Source: Croceimicrobium sp965658965
Lineage (GTDB): Bacteria > Bacteroidota > Bacteroidia > Flavobacteriales > Schleiferiaceae
DNA: 64,000 nucleotides
Direction: 5' to 3'
NCBI GenBank assembly: GCA_965658965.1
Contig: CBFHVV010000006.1
Coordinates: forward strand, 1-64,000
Shown here: one piece after another, positions 1 to 7,782 of the stretch
How positions within the stretch are numbered: position 1 is the stretch's first letter
Layout of the letters: each line of letters opens with the position of its first letter
Notes under the pieces: model-generated
What the model was told of the DNA's origin: nothing
Database searches by the model: none
What the model saw: the letters and a program-made list of their open reading frames with translations, nothing else
Position numbers and translations under genes: made by a program

Positions 1-221
1 TAAAGCCCAAGAAAAACAAAAAGGGGAATCGTCTTTTTACGCCAAAAGATGTGCATAATCTTAAGCTTATCCACCATTTGGTGAAGGAGCGCGGTTTTAC
101 CCTTAAGGGAGCCAAAGCCAAGCTCAAAGCGAATAAAGAAGACACCGCTCAGGTGGCCGAGGTTATTTCAAAGCTGAAGATGATTAAGCAGGCTTTGGCG
201 GAAATCCGCAAAGAACTTTAG
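1..221 (+). CDS. MerR-like transcriptional regulator, C-terminal end (partial)
   Basis: The frame is open from base 3 to a TAG at 219-221 and gives 72 residues; the start lies before the window. It reads GNRLFTPKDVHNLKLIHHLV and then a KERGFTLKGAK segment followed by a charged helix ending KQALAEIRKEL. That order matches the second half of the short MerR-type winged-helix regulators common in Bacteroidota (wing, then a helix with ERG-TLxGAK, then a short coiled-coil tail). The DNA-recognition helix itself is outside the window. The target cannot be told from here. It converges with the following receptor gene, 34 bp away, with no clear terminator between them. Confidence 0.75.
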   Translation, partial: KPKKNKKGNRLFTPKDVHNLKLIHHLVKERGFTLKGAKAKLKANKEDTAQVAEVISKLKMIKQALAEIRKEL

Positions 222-255
222 GCTGGTATTTTGCCATCTGCACTGAGCCATTTTA

Positions 256-2202
256 TTAGAACTTTACATTGGCTCCCGCGCTAAGCCAAAACCCAGGAAG
301 CTCTACATTGGCGTGGTCAAAATATCTTTGTCCGCCAATATTTTGGGCACGAACAAAAAGACGCACTTTTTTGATCTGATACTGAGCACTGGCATTGAAA
401 AGTAAAACAGGCTGATAAGCTTCGGGAGAACTAGCGCCGATGCGGATAAATTGACCTTCGCGCTGCTGGTAGCTTACAGTATACATTAAGCTCAATCTTT
501 CTCCTAATTTTTGCATTAAGCGCAAATTAAATTTATAGTTGAGATAGTCTAGTACGTAAACCGAATAATAGGGTGGGTTCTCAATTTCATCACTTTGATT
601 ATAGCTAAAGCCAAAATTGATATTATTGAAATACAGAGAATTTAGATGCGCCTTGAAACTATAATCAAGGCTCAGTTCACCGCCCCTAAAGTTGGCACTT
701 TGGGCATTGTTAGCGAGTAAGTCACAGGTGTCACAATCTTGCGTCCAATCTATAATATTCCTTCCAATGCGGCGATAGATACTCGCATTAAAGTGCCAGT
801 TTTTATTGAGCCAGCGGTAACCAATTTCGTAATTGTAGGATTCTTCTTGCTCTAGGTTTTCACTGCCTTGAGCGCCGCCAATATTGTAGTATAATTCAGT
901 AAAACTCGGCAAACGAAAGGAGCGATTAAAGCTGGCATAAACCCTTTGTCTTTTAAAGCGGTAGCCAGCATTAAGAGCGGGGTAAAAGCCTAAGCCAAAA
1001 ACGTCGTTGTAATTAACTTGAAGGGCCGCGGAGAGGTTTAATTTTTTAAAATTCACCAAATGTTCAGCGGCCAAGGATAGGTTATTTCGCTGATCGCCTA
1101 AATTTAAGCTGCCACGTTCTTCTTTATTGCTTTCCTCCGCCAGTGGTTTCCCAAGATTGGTACTGCGGATTTGTTCGTAGCGATAATCGGCATTGAGATT
1201 AGTCTTACCCCACTTGCTATGATGGCTTAAGTTAGTTCTCAAGCCATATACATCCGAGCGATGGTAATTATGGTCTGTATACCAAGCAGGGACGGTGTCT
1301 AGCCCATTGATAAAGCGGCCATTGGTAAATTCATAAAAACCGTCTCCTTCTCTAAAAAGTTGAAACTCATCCCAATTGGTGCGGGCATAAAGGTCACTAC
1401 TCCAGGTAGATGAGCCCAACTGCTGCTGCCAATTTAAGCTAGCATTTAGAGTGCGAGTTTTTTCATATTGCTCTGGATAACGGGTAGAGTAGAAATTTTG
1501 TGCTCCGAAGTTTTGGGCGTTAAAACCACCATTAAATTTAAGTGTATGGCCATTAATATTCCAATTACTTTCGGCCCAAAGGGTACTGAGGTCAAAGTCG
1601 GTATTTTCCTTAAAGCCTCCCGAACGATTATGTCCGGCACTTATGCGGGAGTTATGCTTTTTCCCACTCCAGTCTACGCTAGCCTGAGAATTGAAGCTCG
1701 CGAAGCTTCCACCACCTAATTGAATTTCGGTATTGGTTTTGGTGCCCGTATTTTTCTTGGTAATAATATTTATAGCACCGCTAAAGCTATTGGCTCCAAA
1801 AATATACGAGGCTCCACCCATAAGTACTTCAATTCTTTCGATGTCGCTCAAAGCGAAGGGTAGGTTCATAAGATGATGACCAGTTTGTGGATCGCTTAGC
1901 CGAACTCCATTAACCAACACTAGTACCTGCTCGAAAGTGCCACCTCGGATGCTAAGGTCGGTTTGAGTGCCAAATATTCCCCTTTGTTGCGCATCTACGC
2001 CCGTAATAAAGTCCAGCATCTCTGCGACCGAGTTTACTGGCGCATCTTCAATTTCGTCGCGGTTAATAATCTGCACATTACGATTACTATTCAGTAAGCT
2101 CTGTTTATATGCGGCAGCCGAAACCACAACTGTGTCTAATAATTCTTGAGCTGGTAGAATGGTGCCTAAGAAAATGAAGAACAGGCTTAAAAGCTTTTTC
2201 AT
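256..2202 (-). CDS. TonB-dependent receptor, BtuB-like
   Basis: 648 residues. A signal peptide (first about 18 residues, ending in AQ) is followed by a TonB-box-like stretch around LDTVVVSA, a plug domain (about 45-150, with DLSIRGGTFEQVLVLVNGVR and a GAINIITKK end typical of the plug) and an outer-membrane beta-barrel ending in a C-terminal Phe (GANVKF). It lacks an N-terminal carboxypeptidase-regulatory domain, so it is of the vitamin B12/siderophore rather than SusC type. It is transcribed away from the thiamine riboswitch operon, from its own promoter element at 2223-2230. The substrate cannot be read from the sequence; cobalamin or a ferric chelate is the family expectation. Confidence 0.85.
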   Translation of the reverse strand: MKKLLSLFFIFLGTILPAQELLDTVVVSAAAYKQSLLNSNRNVQIINRDEIEDAPVNSVAEMLDFITGVDAQQRGIFGTQTDLSIRGGTFEQVLVLVNGVRLSDPQTGHHLMNLPFALSDIERIEVLMGGASYIFGANSFSGAINIITKKNTGTKTNTEIQLGGGSFASFNSQASVDWSGKKHNSRISAGHNRSGGFKENTDFDLSTLWAESNWNINGHTLKFNGGFNAQNFGAQNFYSTRYPEQYEKTRTLNASLNWQQQLGSSTWSSDLYARTNWDEFQLFREGDGFYEFTNGRFINGLDTVPAWYTDHNYHRSDVYGLRTNLSHHSKWGKTNLNADYRYEQIRSTNLGKPLAEESNKEERGSLNLGDQRNNLSLAAEHLVNFKKLNLSAALQVNYNDVFGLGFYPALNAGYRFKRQRVYASFNRSFRLPSFTELYYNIGGAQGSENLEQEESYNYEIGYRWLNKNWHFNASIYRRIGRNIIDWTQDCDTCDLLANNAQSANFRGGELSLDYSFKAHLNSLYFNNINFGFSYNQSDEIENPPYYSVYVLDYLNYKFNLRLMQKLGERLSLMYTVSYQQREGQFIRIGASSPEAYQPVLLFNASAQYQIKKVRLFVRAQNIGGQRYFDHANVELPGFWLSAGANVKF

Positions 2203-2222
2203 AGTGTATGATTTTCGGCGGG

Positions 2223-2230
2223 CAAAACTA
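2223..2230 (-). promoter_or_regulatory. Candidate -7 promoter element for the BtuB-like receptor
   Basis: Read on the minus strand this is TAGTTTTG, a match to the Bacteroidota -7 consensus TAnnTTTG. It is 20 bp before the ATG at 2202. No TTG was found at the usual -33 distance, so the call rests on the -7 element and position alone. Confidence 0.45.
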
Positions 2231-2270
2231 TAATAAAAAGGAAGCTATGCTAGGGGATAAAGAAAAATTA

Positions 2271-2278
2271 TACATTTG
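2271..2278 (+). promoter_or_regulatory. Candidate -7 promoter element for the TPP riboswitch operon
   Basis: TACATTTG matches TAnnTTTG. Transcription would begin about 7 bp downstream, which is just where the THI element starts, so the leader transcript would be almost entirely riboswitch. It is divergent from the receptor promoter at 2223-2230. Confidence 0.6.
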
Positions 2279-2283
2279 CCGCT

Positions 2284-2384
2284 TCTCACGGGGTGCTCAC
2301 AATTATTGTGGGCTGAGATTATACCCATTATCGCTTCTTGCGGTAAGCACCTGATCCGGATAATGCCGGCGTAGGGAAAGGATG
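2284..2384 (+). promoter_or_regulatory. TPP riboswitch (THI element)
   Basis: All the conserved blocks occur in order: GGGGTGC (2290-2296), GGCTGAGA, ACCC, then CCTGATCCGGATAATGCCGG and GCGTAGGGA just before 2380. This is the thiamine-pyrophosphate aptamer. The expression platform is not a classic hairpin; GAAAGGA near 2377-2383 could pair with TCCTTTC near 2434-2440, followed by a T-rich run just before the start codon, so a terminator-like or start-masking structure is possible. Family knowledge: TPP binding lowers expression of the downstream genes. It precedes the receptor at 2457 and the lipoprotein at 4575. Confidence 0.95.
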
Positions 2385-2456
2385 TTAAAGGCATTCGAGG
2401 TTTATTTATTAATTTTAGGAGCATACCCCGGTTTTCCTTTCATAATTTATTTTTTT

Positions 2457-4568
2457 ATGAAAAGACGACTACTAGTTTTTGCTGTTTTGGGATTGAGCAC
2501 CCAAGTCGCGTTAGCTCAAAATACGGAGGACAGTCTTCGTGTAGAACAATTAGAAGAAGTAACAATTTCGGCAGTGCGCGCCGCAGAAGATGCCCCGGTG
2601 GCACAGGTTACGGTAAATCGAAAGACAATCGAAAAGCAGTTTTTTGGCCAAGACGGTGCCTTTCTGCTAGAAAATCTCAGTCCTTCTTTAGTTTCTTATT
2701 CAGAGTCGGGAACAGGTTTAAGTAATTATGGGCAAATGCGCTTGCGCGGAATCGATCAGACGCGTATTAACATTACCCTTAATGGTGTGCCTCTAAACGA
2801 CATGATTGATCAGGGGGTATTTTTCTCCAACTTTGTAGACTTTGGTAATAGTATAGAATCTGTACAGATTCAACGCGGGGTTGGCACTAGTACCAATGGA
2901 GTTTCTTCTTATGCAGGCTCCGTTAATTTTGAGTCTATTTCGCTAGCGAATGCAAAACCTTCGGCCGAATTGCAGTTTACGGGTGGCTCTTTTAATACTC
3001 TAAGAGCTAGTGCCGAAGTGAGCACCGGCTTACAAGAAAACCGAACAGCATTTTATGCACGTGTAAGCCGTATTCAGAGCGACGGTTATCGCTATAATAC
3101 CAGTACTGCAGCCAATTCATTGTTTTTCTCTGGCGCCTATTTTGGTAAAAAGCACGCCTTTAAATTTACGGGTTTCGCAGGTCAAAGCCAGAACGGATTG
3201 GGCTATACTCCCGTTCCTTTGGCGCAAATTCAGCAAGATCCGCGCACTAATTTAGTGTCGGAAAATGACATCGATAATTTTGGTCAATATTTGTTTCAGC
3301 TGCAGCATACCTATCGATTGGGAGCCAAAAGCAGCCTAGTCTCCACGGTCTATCACGGCGGCGCCGGCGGTGACTTTCCTTTCGGTTACGATGATAATGG
3401 TGCTTTTGCCCAAATTAATTACCCACTTTATAATAGCCATTGGGGGCTTATGTCTAACTACAATTTAAAAAGTGAGAAAGCAGGCGACTTTGCCCTTGGT
3501 TTACATGCCTATACTTTTAATCGTCGCAATTTAGAGTACATAATTCCAAACCGTAATGCGCCCTATTATGAGGATGAAAGCACCAAAGATGAGTTGGCAC
3601 TATTTGCTAAATGGGAAAAAGCTTTCAGTTTAAAGGGAGAAAATAGCGAAGATCTAAAGCTATTTGCAGATGTGCAATTACGTCAAGTTGCTTTAAATTT
3701 AGGGGCAGACCCAGAAGCTTTAGGCGAAGAGCCAGCAGTTCCTACTCGCAATTTTACTTTCGTAAATCCTAAGTTAGGACTTAGTTATCAGTTAAATAGA
3801 AATTGGCAGCTTTACAGTTCTTTCGGAAGAAGTGGGCGCGAGCCAACACGCTTTGATATTCTTGGTGCTACAGCCGTAAACAGTTCTAATATTGGCCTAT
3901 TGCGCGATGTGAATTCTGTAAAAGCGGAATATGTAAATGATTTGGAGCTTGGGACGCGTTGGAATACCGAAAAAGTCTCCTTACAGCTGAACCTCTTTTA
4001 CATGCAGTTTGAAAATGAAATTGCGCCCATTGGTGAATACATTGCCGCGGGCTTTGTGCAGGTGTACTTAAACCAAGAAGCAAGTTCTCGTCAGGGTATT
4101 GAGCTAAATGGTACTTGGGATATTAGCAATACATTTTTCAATAAAGCTAATATGCTAACCATGGGTGGGCAGTTAAGCTTGCTGCAGGCGCAGATAAGCA
4201 GCTACCAGCAAAACGATTCTAGCGAAGTGTTCGAGAATGTTACTCCTATATTAAGTCCACAAGTAAACGGACAAGTTAATTTAAGCTATTCCCCAATTAA
4301 AGATTTAAGTTTTAGCCTTGGTGCGCGCTATTTGGGAGAGCAGTTTATGGAGTTAACTAATAACGAGGATTTAATTGTGCCTTCTTCTTTGATTTTTAAT
4401 TTAAGTGCCAACTGGAAATTCCATAAAGAACACAGCCTTAGTTTTCAGCTGAACAACCTCACTAATGAGCTTTATTATACCTACGGAGCCCCAGATTTAA
4501 ATGGCGGCCCCGCTTATTTCGTTCAGGCACCATATCATGGTTATGTAACCTTAAGATTAGTTTTTTAG
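2457..4568 (+). CDS. TonB-dependent receptor under TPP riboswitch control, likely thiamine or precursor uptake
   Basis: 703 residues from ATG 2457. An earlier in-frame start at 2382 would put the riboswitch end inside the coding region, and only the 2457 start gives a proper signal peptide (MKRRLLVFAVLGLSTQVALA). The TonB box region is VEQLEEVTISA; the plug follows (about 45-170, with MRLRGIDQTRINITLNGVPL), then a barrel ending in TLRLVF with C-terminal Phe. The TPP riboswitch immediately upstream is direct evidence for a role in thiamine or thiamine-precursor import across the outer membrane. The NMT1-like lipoprotein follows after 6 bp and should be co-transcribed. Specificity for thiamine versus a pyrimidine precursor is not resolved. 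Confidence 0.9.
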   Translation: MKRRLLVFAVLGLSTQVALAQNTEDSLRVEQLEEVTISAVRAAEDAPVAQVTVNRKTIEKQFFGQDGAFLLENLSPSLVSYSESGTGLSNYGQMRLRGIDQTRINITLNGVPLNDMIDQGVFFSNFVDFGNSIESVQIQRGVGTSTNGVSSYAGSVNFESISLANAKPSAELQFTGGSFNTLRASAEVSTGLQENRTAFYARVSRIQSDGYRYNTSTAANSLFFSGAYFGKKHAFKFTGFAGQSQNGLGYTPVPLAQIQQDPRTNLVSENDIDNFGQYLFQLQHTYRLGAKSSLVSTVYHGGAGGDFPFGYDDNGAFAQINYPLYNSHWGLMSNYNLKSEKAGDFALGLHAYTFNRRNLEYIIPNRNAPYYEDESTKDELALFAKWEKAFSLKGENSEDLKLFADVQLRQVALNLGADPEALGEEPAVPTRNFTFVNPKLGLSYQLNRNWQLYSSFGRSGREPTRFDILGATAVNSSNIGLLRDVNSVKAEYVNDLELGTRWNTEKVSLQLNLFYMQFENEIAPIGEYIAAGFVQVYLNQEASSRQGIELNGTWDISNTFFNKANMLTMGGQLSLLQAQISSYQQNDSSEVFENVTPILSPQVNGQVNLSYSPIKDLSFSLGARYLGEQFMELTNNEDLIVPSSLIFNLSANWKFHKEHSLSFQLNNLTNELYYTYGAPDLNGGPAYFVQAPYHGYVTLRLVF

Positions 4569-4574
4569 AAGCTT

Positions 4575-5606
4575 ATGAAAAAGTATATTTTACTAGTATC
4601 GATGACTGTCTTATTTGCCTGCAAGCAAAATAATGACACATCTACGGAAGTGACGCAAGAAGTGGAAAAACCTAGCTCTGGCTTAGATACCTTGCACTTA
4701 GCGTTAGATTGGACGCCGAATGTTTTACACGCTGGTATTTTTTGGGCGGAACAAAAAGCTTGGTTTGAGGAAGAAGGAATCTTTTTAAACTGGGATACCC
4801 CCGAAATTGACAACTACACAAAAAAGCCTGTCTTTAGGTTGTTAGATGGAGAAGTAGATTTGGCTGTGGGACCTTCTGAGCATCTTTTTGCTTTTGCAGC
4901 AGACAGCAGCGGTTTAAAGGCACAGGCGGTAGCAAGTATTTTGCAAGCCGATCGTAGTGCTTTTGTGCTCAAGGCAGATGCGCAAATTGAAAGCCCTGCG
5001 GATATAAAGGAATTAACCTATCTCGGCTATCACACTCCCTTAGAGCGCGAAATTTTAAATGCGATGATAGAGAACGCTGGAGGACAGGCGGCTTACCAGA
5101 CGAAAGAGCCTGGCCGCTTAGCCGTGTGGGATGCTTTTATGCAGGACTCTGGCCAGGTGGCTTGGGTGTTTCTGCATTGGGAAGCCATTTTAGCGGCACA
5201 AGAAGGCATAAAGCTAAGTACTTTTATACCTAATGATTACGACGTGCCTTATGGATATTCTTCCGTTATTATGGCGCCGAAAGAGCTGAATAGTGAAAAG
5301 GCCGAATTGCTAAAGCGTTTTCTGAAGGTCTTAGAACGTGCTTATATTAGTGTTTCCGAAAACCCGAGGGCAGCAGTAGAAAACTTGCGAGTGAACTACC
5401 AGCATGTAAATTTTAAAGATTCACTTTTTGTAAGCCAGGCTATGGCAAATATTTCTCCCTATTTTTTGGATGAAACGAAAGCTTGGGGGAAAATGAAAAC
5501 AGAAAAATGGCAAGCCTATTATCAGTGGATGGAAGCGCGCGGTTTAGCGGATCTTTCAGATTCGGTACAGGCGGAAATTTTCACGAATGAATATCTTCCT
5601 AAATAG
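4575..5606 (+). CDS. NMT1/THI5-like substrate-binding lipoprotein (thiamine or pyrimidine precursor)
   Basis: 343 residues. The signal peptide ends in a lipobox (VLFAC, Cys16), so this is a lipoprotein. The mature part starts LHLALDWTPNVLHAGIFWAE and continues with the ThiY/NMT1 family pattern (GWF-EEGI at the start, PVFRLLDGEVDLAVGPSE, DRSAFVLKAD). In that family the protein binds the HMP pyrimidine precursor or a degradation product such as formylaminopyrimidine for an ABC importer. Here it sits in the TPP-riboswitch transcript directly behind the receptor, but no ThiX/ThiZ permease or ATPase follows; the next feature is a terminator. It may work with the receptor at the cell surface or with a distant importer. 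Confidence 0.85.
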   Translation: MKKYILLVSMTVLFACKQNNDTSTEVTQEVEKPSSGLDTLHLALDWTPNVLHAGIFWAEQKAWFEEEGIFLNWDTPEIDNYTKKPVFRLLDGEVDLAVGPSEHLFAFAADSSGLKAQAVASILQADRSAFVLKADAQIESPADIKELTYLGYHTPLEREILNAMIENAGGQAAYQTKEPGRLAVWDAFMQDSGQVAWVFLHWEAILAAQEGIKLSTFIPNDYDVPYGYSSVIMAPKELNSEKAELLKRFLKVLERAYISVSENPRAAVENLRVNYQHVNFKDSLFVSQAMANISPYFLDETKAWGKMKTEKWQAYYQWMEARGLADLSDSVQAEIFTNEYLPK

Positions 5607-5624
5607 GAACTTACAGATTAGCAT

Positions 5625-5659
5625 AAAAAAAGGCGGCAATGGAAATTGTCGCCTTTTTT
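5625..5659. terminator. Bidirectional intrinsic terminator
   Basis: A long hairpin: AAAAAAAGGCGGCAAT (5625-5640) pairs with ATTGTCGCCTTTTTT (5645-5659) around a 4-base loop, with one G-U pair. A/T runs on both sides let it serve the plus-strand thiamine operon and the minus-strand kinase operon, which converge here. Confidence 0.85.
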
Positions 5660-5674
5660 GTATTCTATTTAGTA

Positions 5675-6196
5675 TTAAAACTCTTCTTTTTCCTGAAAGT
5701 CTTGCAGTGCATCTAAAGCACGACGCAAGCGATCTTTACCTTGTCCCTTTATAATGGCATAAGGCCTTTCAAAGCCTTTTACGAGCTCTAAGTGGCGTTG
5801 GTATATTTCAAGCTGATCGTCGGGATTTTCGCGTAAGGGGTCATCCTCCCATTCTAAGTCTGGATAACAAACGAAATAGATTTTACCTTCGGTAGATTCT
5901 TTGAGGCTTAAAAGCGCTGGGGGTAATTTATCGAATTTGCGCTCTGCCCAAACCTGAAAATTAATTAAATCCGTATCTAAAAATACCAGTTCAGCATTAA
6001 TATGCAGGGCCTCCGCTTGCCTGCGACGATGGCCATCCAGTATTTTTATAAAATCTTGGTAGTTATAATTGGGGCCGTGCTTTTCTAGGTATTCCCGGGC
6101 AAATTCTGGCACCCAGCGGCTGTGGGTAATTTCTGCTAGTTCTGCACAGAGCTGCGATTTTCCGCTGCACTCTGCGCCTGTTACTACAATCCTCAT
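5675..6196 (-). CDS. NadR/Ttd14-like P-loop nucleoside kinase-type ATPase
   Basis: 173 residues from ATG 6196. A TTG nine bases further upstream is possible but lies inside the preceding gene. The P-loop GAECSGKS is at residues 7-14, followed by VPEFAREYLE, LDTDLINFQVW and YPDLEWEDDPLRENP, the layout of the C-terminal ribosylnicotinamide kinase domain of NadR. There is no nucleotidyltransferase domain. It overlaps the PnuC-type gene by one base (TAATG), the last of an operon of five. In PnuC/NadR pairs the kinase traps the imported nucleoside. Because the neighbour set here is thiamine-related, it could instead act on thiamine or a precursor; that is inference. Confidence 0.75.
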   Translation of the reverse strand: MRIVVTGAECSGKSQLCAELAEITHSRWVPEFAREYLEKHGPNYNYQDFIKILDGHRRRQAEALHINAELVFLDTDLINFQVWAERKFDKLPPALLSLKESTEGKIYFVCYPDLEWEDDPLRENPDDQLEIYQRHLELVKGFERPYAIIKGQGKDRLRRALDALQDFQEKEEF

Positions 6197-6738
6197 TAAA
6201 TCCAAGTTAGATAGCCATTAATGGCTAAAAATGTATAAACAACAAATAATAGGGCCGTAAGCTTTAAGCCCCTTTTCATGTAAAGGTAGATAGATACAAT
6301 GTCTATAACTATCCAATATAACCAATTTTCAGGAAGCAAACTTACCATTAATGCGGTAGCGATGATACTAAAAACTGTAGTAAAGCTATCGAGCCAGGGT
6401 AGTTCTGCATCGCTGTATTTTTTTAGTGAGTAGCCAGAAGCGAGGCTCAGTAAGACGCCAAGGCTAATTACCCCGATGTTAAGTTCCCAGCCTAGGCTTT
6501 TTGAATCCTGAAATAAACTTACATCCCACTGAAAATAGCCATATAGGGCCATTAGTAAGTAGAATACTTGCAGTACAAATTCGGCGTATATTTTTTTTAA
6601 GTAGCAGAGGTAAATGAAAGCAATGGAAGCCAGGAAGGCAAAAAGCCAGCACCAAATTATTTGATAAGTAAGTAAAATAGTGTAGGTGATGCTGCAGAGC
6701 ACAGCAAACCACTCAATCTGTTTAAGGTTGCCCCGCAT
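6196..6738 (-). CDS. PnuC-family transporter, likely the thiamine type (PnuT)
   Basis: 180 residues with six to seven hydrophobic segments. Family motifs are visible: VFYLLMALYGYFQW in the middle, DSFTTVFSIIATALM, and ENWLYWIVIDIVSIYLYM followed by TALLFVVYTFLAINGY-TW. PnuC proteins move nicotinamide riboside by facilitated diffusion coupled to intracellular phosphorylation; the PnuT branch, frequent in Bacteroidota near TPP riboswitches, moves thiamine. The flanking thiamine-binding protein and the convergent TPP-riboswitch operon favour thiamine. The partner kinase gene starts on the last base of its stop codon. Confidence 0.8.
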   Translation of the reverse strand: MRGNLKQIEWFAVLCSITYTILLTYQIIWCWLFAFLASIAFIYLCYLKKIYAEFVLQVFYLLMALYGYFQWDVSLFQDSKSLGWELNIGVISLGVLLSLASGYSLKKYSDAELPWLDSFTTVFSIIATALMVSLLPENWLYWIVIDIVSIYLYMKRGLKLTALLFVVYTFLAINGYLTWI

Positions 6739-7001
6739 TAATAGGCGGATAAGTCCATATTAGATAAGTCGTCTTTTAAAACCTTGAGAACAAAAGGGGC
6801 TTGGCCATCAGTAAAAGTCTTAGTTATTTCTTTTTCTAAAATGCTAAAAATTAATGCGGAGTCACCAAATACCTGCGTACTCAAAGGACTAACATGCACT
6901 TTTAAGGATTCGTGCATCTGCAGGGCTTTTAAAAAAGCATCTACCCTTTCTAAATAGTTTTCGGAAAGAGGGTGCATGGAGATTTCTACGCTAATTTTCA
7001 T
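6738..7001 (-). CDS. Thiamine-binding protein, MTH1187/YkoF family
   Basis: 87 residues starting MKISVEISMHPLSENYLERV, a ferredoxin-like fold of the MTH1187/YkoF thiamine-binding family (formerly DUF77). No signal peptide, so cytoplasmic. It begins directly after the stop of the GGGP synthase and overlaps the PnuC gene by one base (TAATG), so all are translated from one message. The family binds thiamine or its pyrimidine moiety; here it may buffer or hand over imported thiamine to the kinase. Assignment rests on the N-terminal signature and on context. Confidence 0.7.
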   Translation of the reverse strand: MKISVEISMHPLSENYLERVDAFLKALQMHESLKVHVSPLSTQVFGDSALIFSILEKEITKTFTDGQAPFVLKVLKDDLSNMDLSAY

Positions 7002-7748
7002 TTAAAAGCTATGAATGGTTTGGGCTATTTCTTTAATAATTGCCGGGTTTTCTTCGGTGGCGTTACCAATCACTATTACATCGGCCCCTGCTGCGCACAA
7101 TTGCTTAGCTTGATCTGCACTGCGAATACCGCCGCCCACAATAATAGGTTTGTCTACTGCCTCTCTAACCGCTTTAATAATGGCGGGGTTTACTGTTTTA
7201 TCAGCTCCGCTGCCTCCGTCTAAATAAAACTGACTAAGGCCTAACATTTCGCCAGCTAAGGCCGTACAGGCCGCAATTTCTGGTTTGTTATAGGGTAGTG
7301 GGGCGCTGCCACTCATGTAAATTGCAGTAGTGCTTTGGCCACAATCTACTAGCATATAGCCCGTAGAAAGTGTTTCTAAATTGATTTGCTTTATATAAGG
7401 AGCGGAAATTACTTGATTGCCAATTAGTAAATCGGGGTTACGGCCAGAGATCAAACTCATAAAGAGAATGGCATCTGCCTGGGGCGAAACCTGCATGATA
7501 CTTCCCGGGAATAAAATTACTGGTATAGTGGTATGAGATTTTACCGTTTTAATACAAGAGTCTAAACTGCTTCCCGTAATAAGGCTTCCGCCGATGAAAA
7601 TTAAATCAGCTGGAGCGTCATTCGCTTCTTGCACCAAGTTTACCAAGGCCTTATCCCCTAATTTATCGGGATCTATTAATACCGCCAAGAGCTTTTTTGA
7701 ATCAGCTTTAGCAGAGTTGATTATAGGTGAAATGGCCTTCCTAGTCAT
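7002..7748 (-). CDS. Geranylgeranylglyceryl/heptaprenylglyceryl phosphate synthase family protein
   Basis: 248 residues, a TIM barrel of the GGGPS/PcrB family. The signature is clear: LLAVLIDPDK at the N-terminus, FIGGSLITG, VILFPGS, YLDGGSGAD, then the phosphate-binding PIIVGGGIRS and GADVIVIGNA. The family joins sn-glycerol-1-phosphate to a long polyprenyl diphosphate, the first step of archaeal-type ether lipids; a bacterial group II form is widespread in Bacteroidota but its lipid product there is poorly known. Cytoplasmic. Second gene of the five-gene minus-strand operon, 34 bp after the PPTase. Confidence 0.88.
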   Translation of the reverse strand: MTRKAISPIINSAKADSKKLLAVLIDPDKLGDKALVNLVQEANDAPADLIFIGGSLITGSSLDSCIKTVKSHTTIPVILFPGSIMQVSPQADAILFMSLISGRNPDLLIGNQVISAPYIKQINLETLSTGYMLVDCGQSTTAIYMSGSAPLPYNKPEIAACTALAGEMLGLSQFYLDGGSGADKTVNPAIIKAVREAVDKPIIVGGGIRSADQAKQLCAAGADVIVIGNATEENPAIIKEIAQTIHSF

Positions 7749-7782
7749 GGGCTACAAACCTACTAAAATATCCCTTTATGAA

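Noticed and set aside
2382..2456. Extended N-terminus of the thiamine receptor
   Set aside because: It begins at the end of the riboswitch and precedes a complete signal peptide at 2457.
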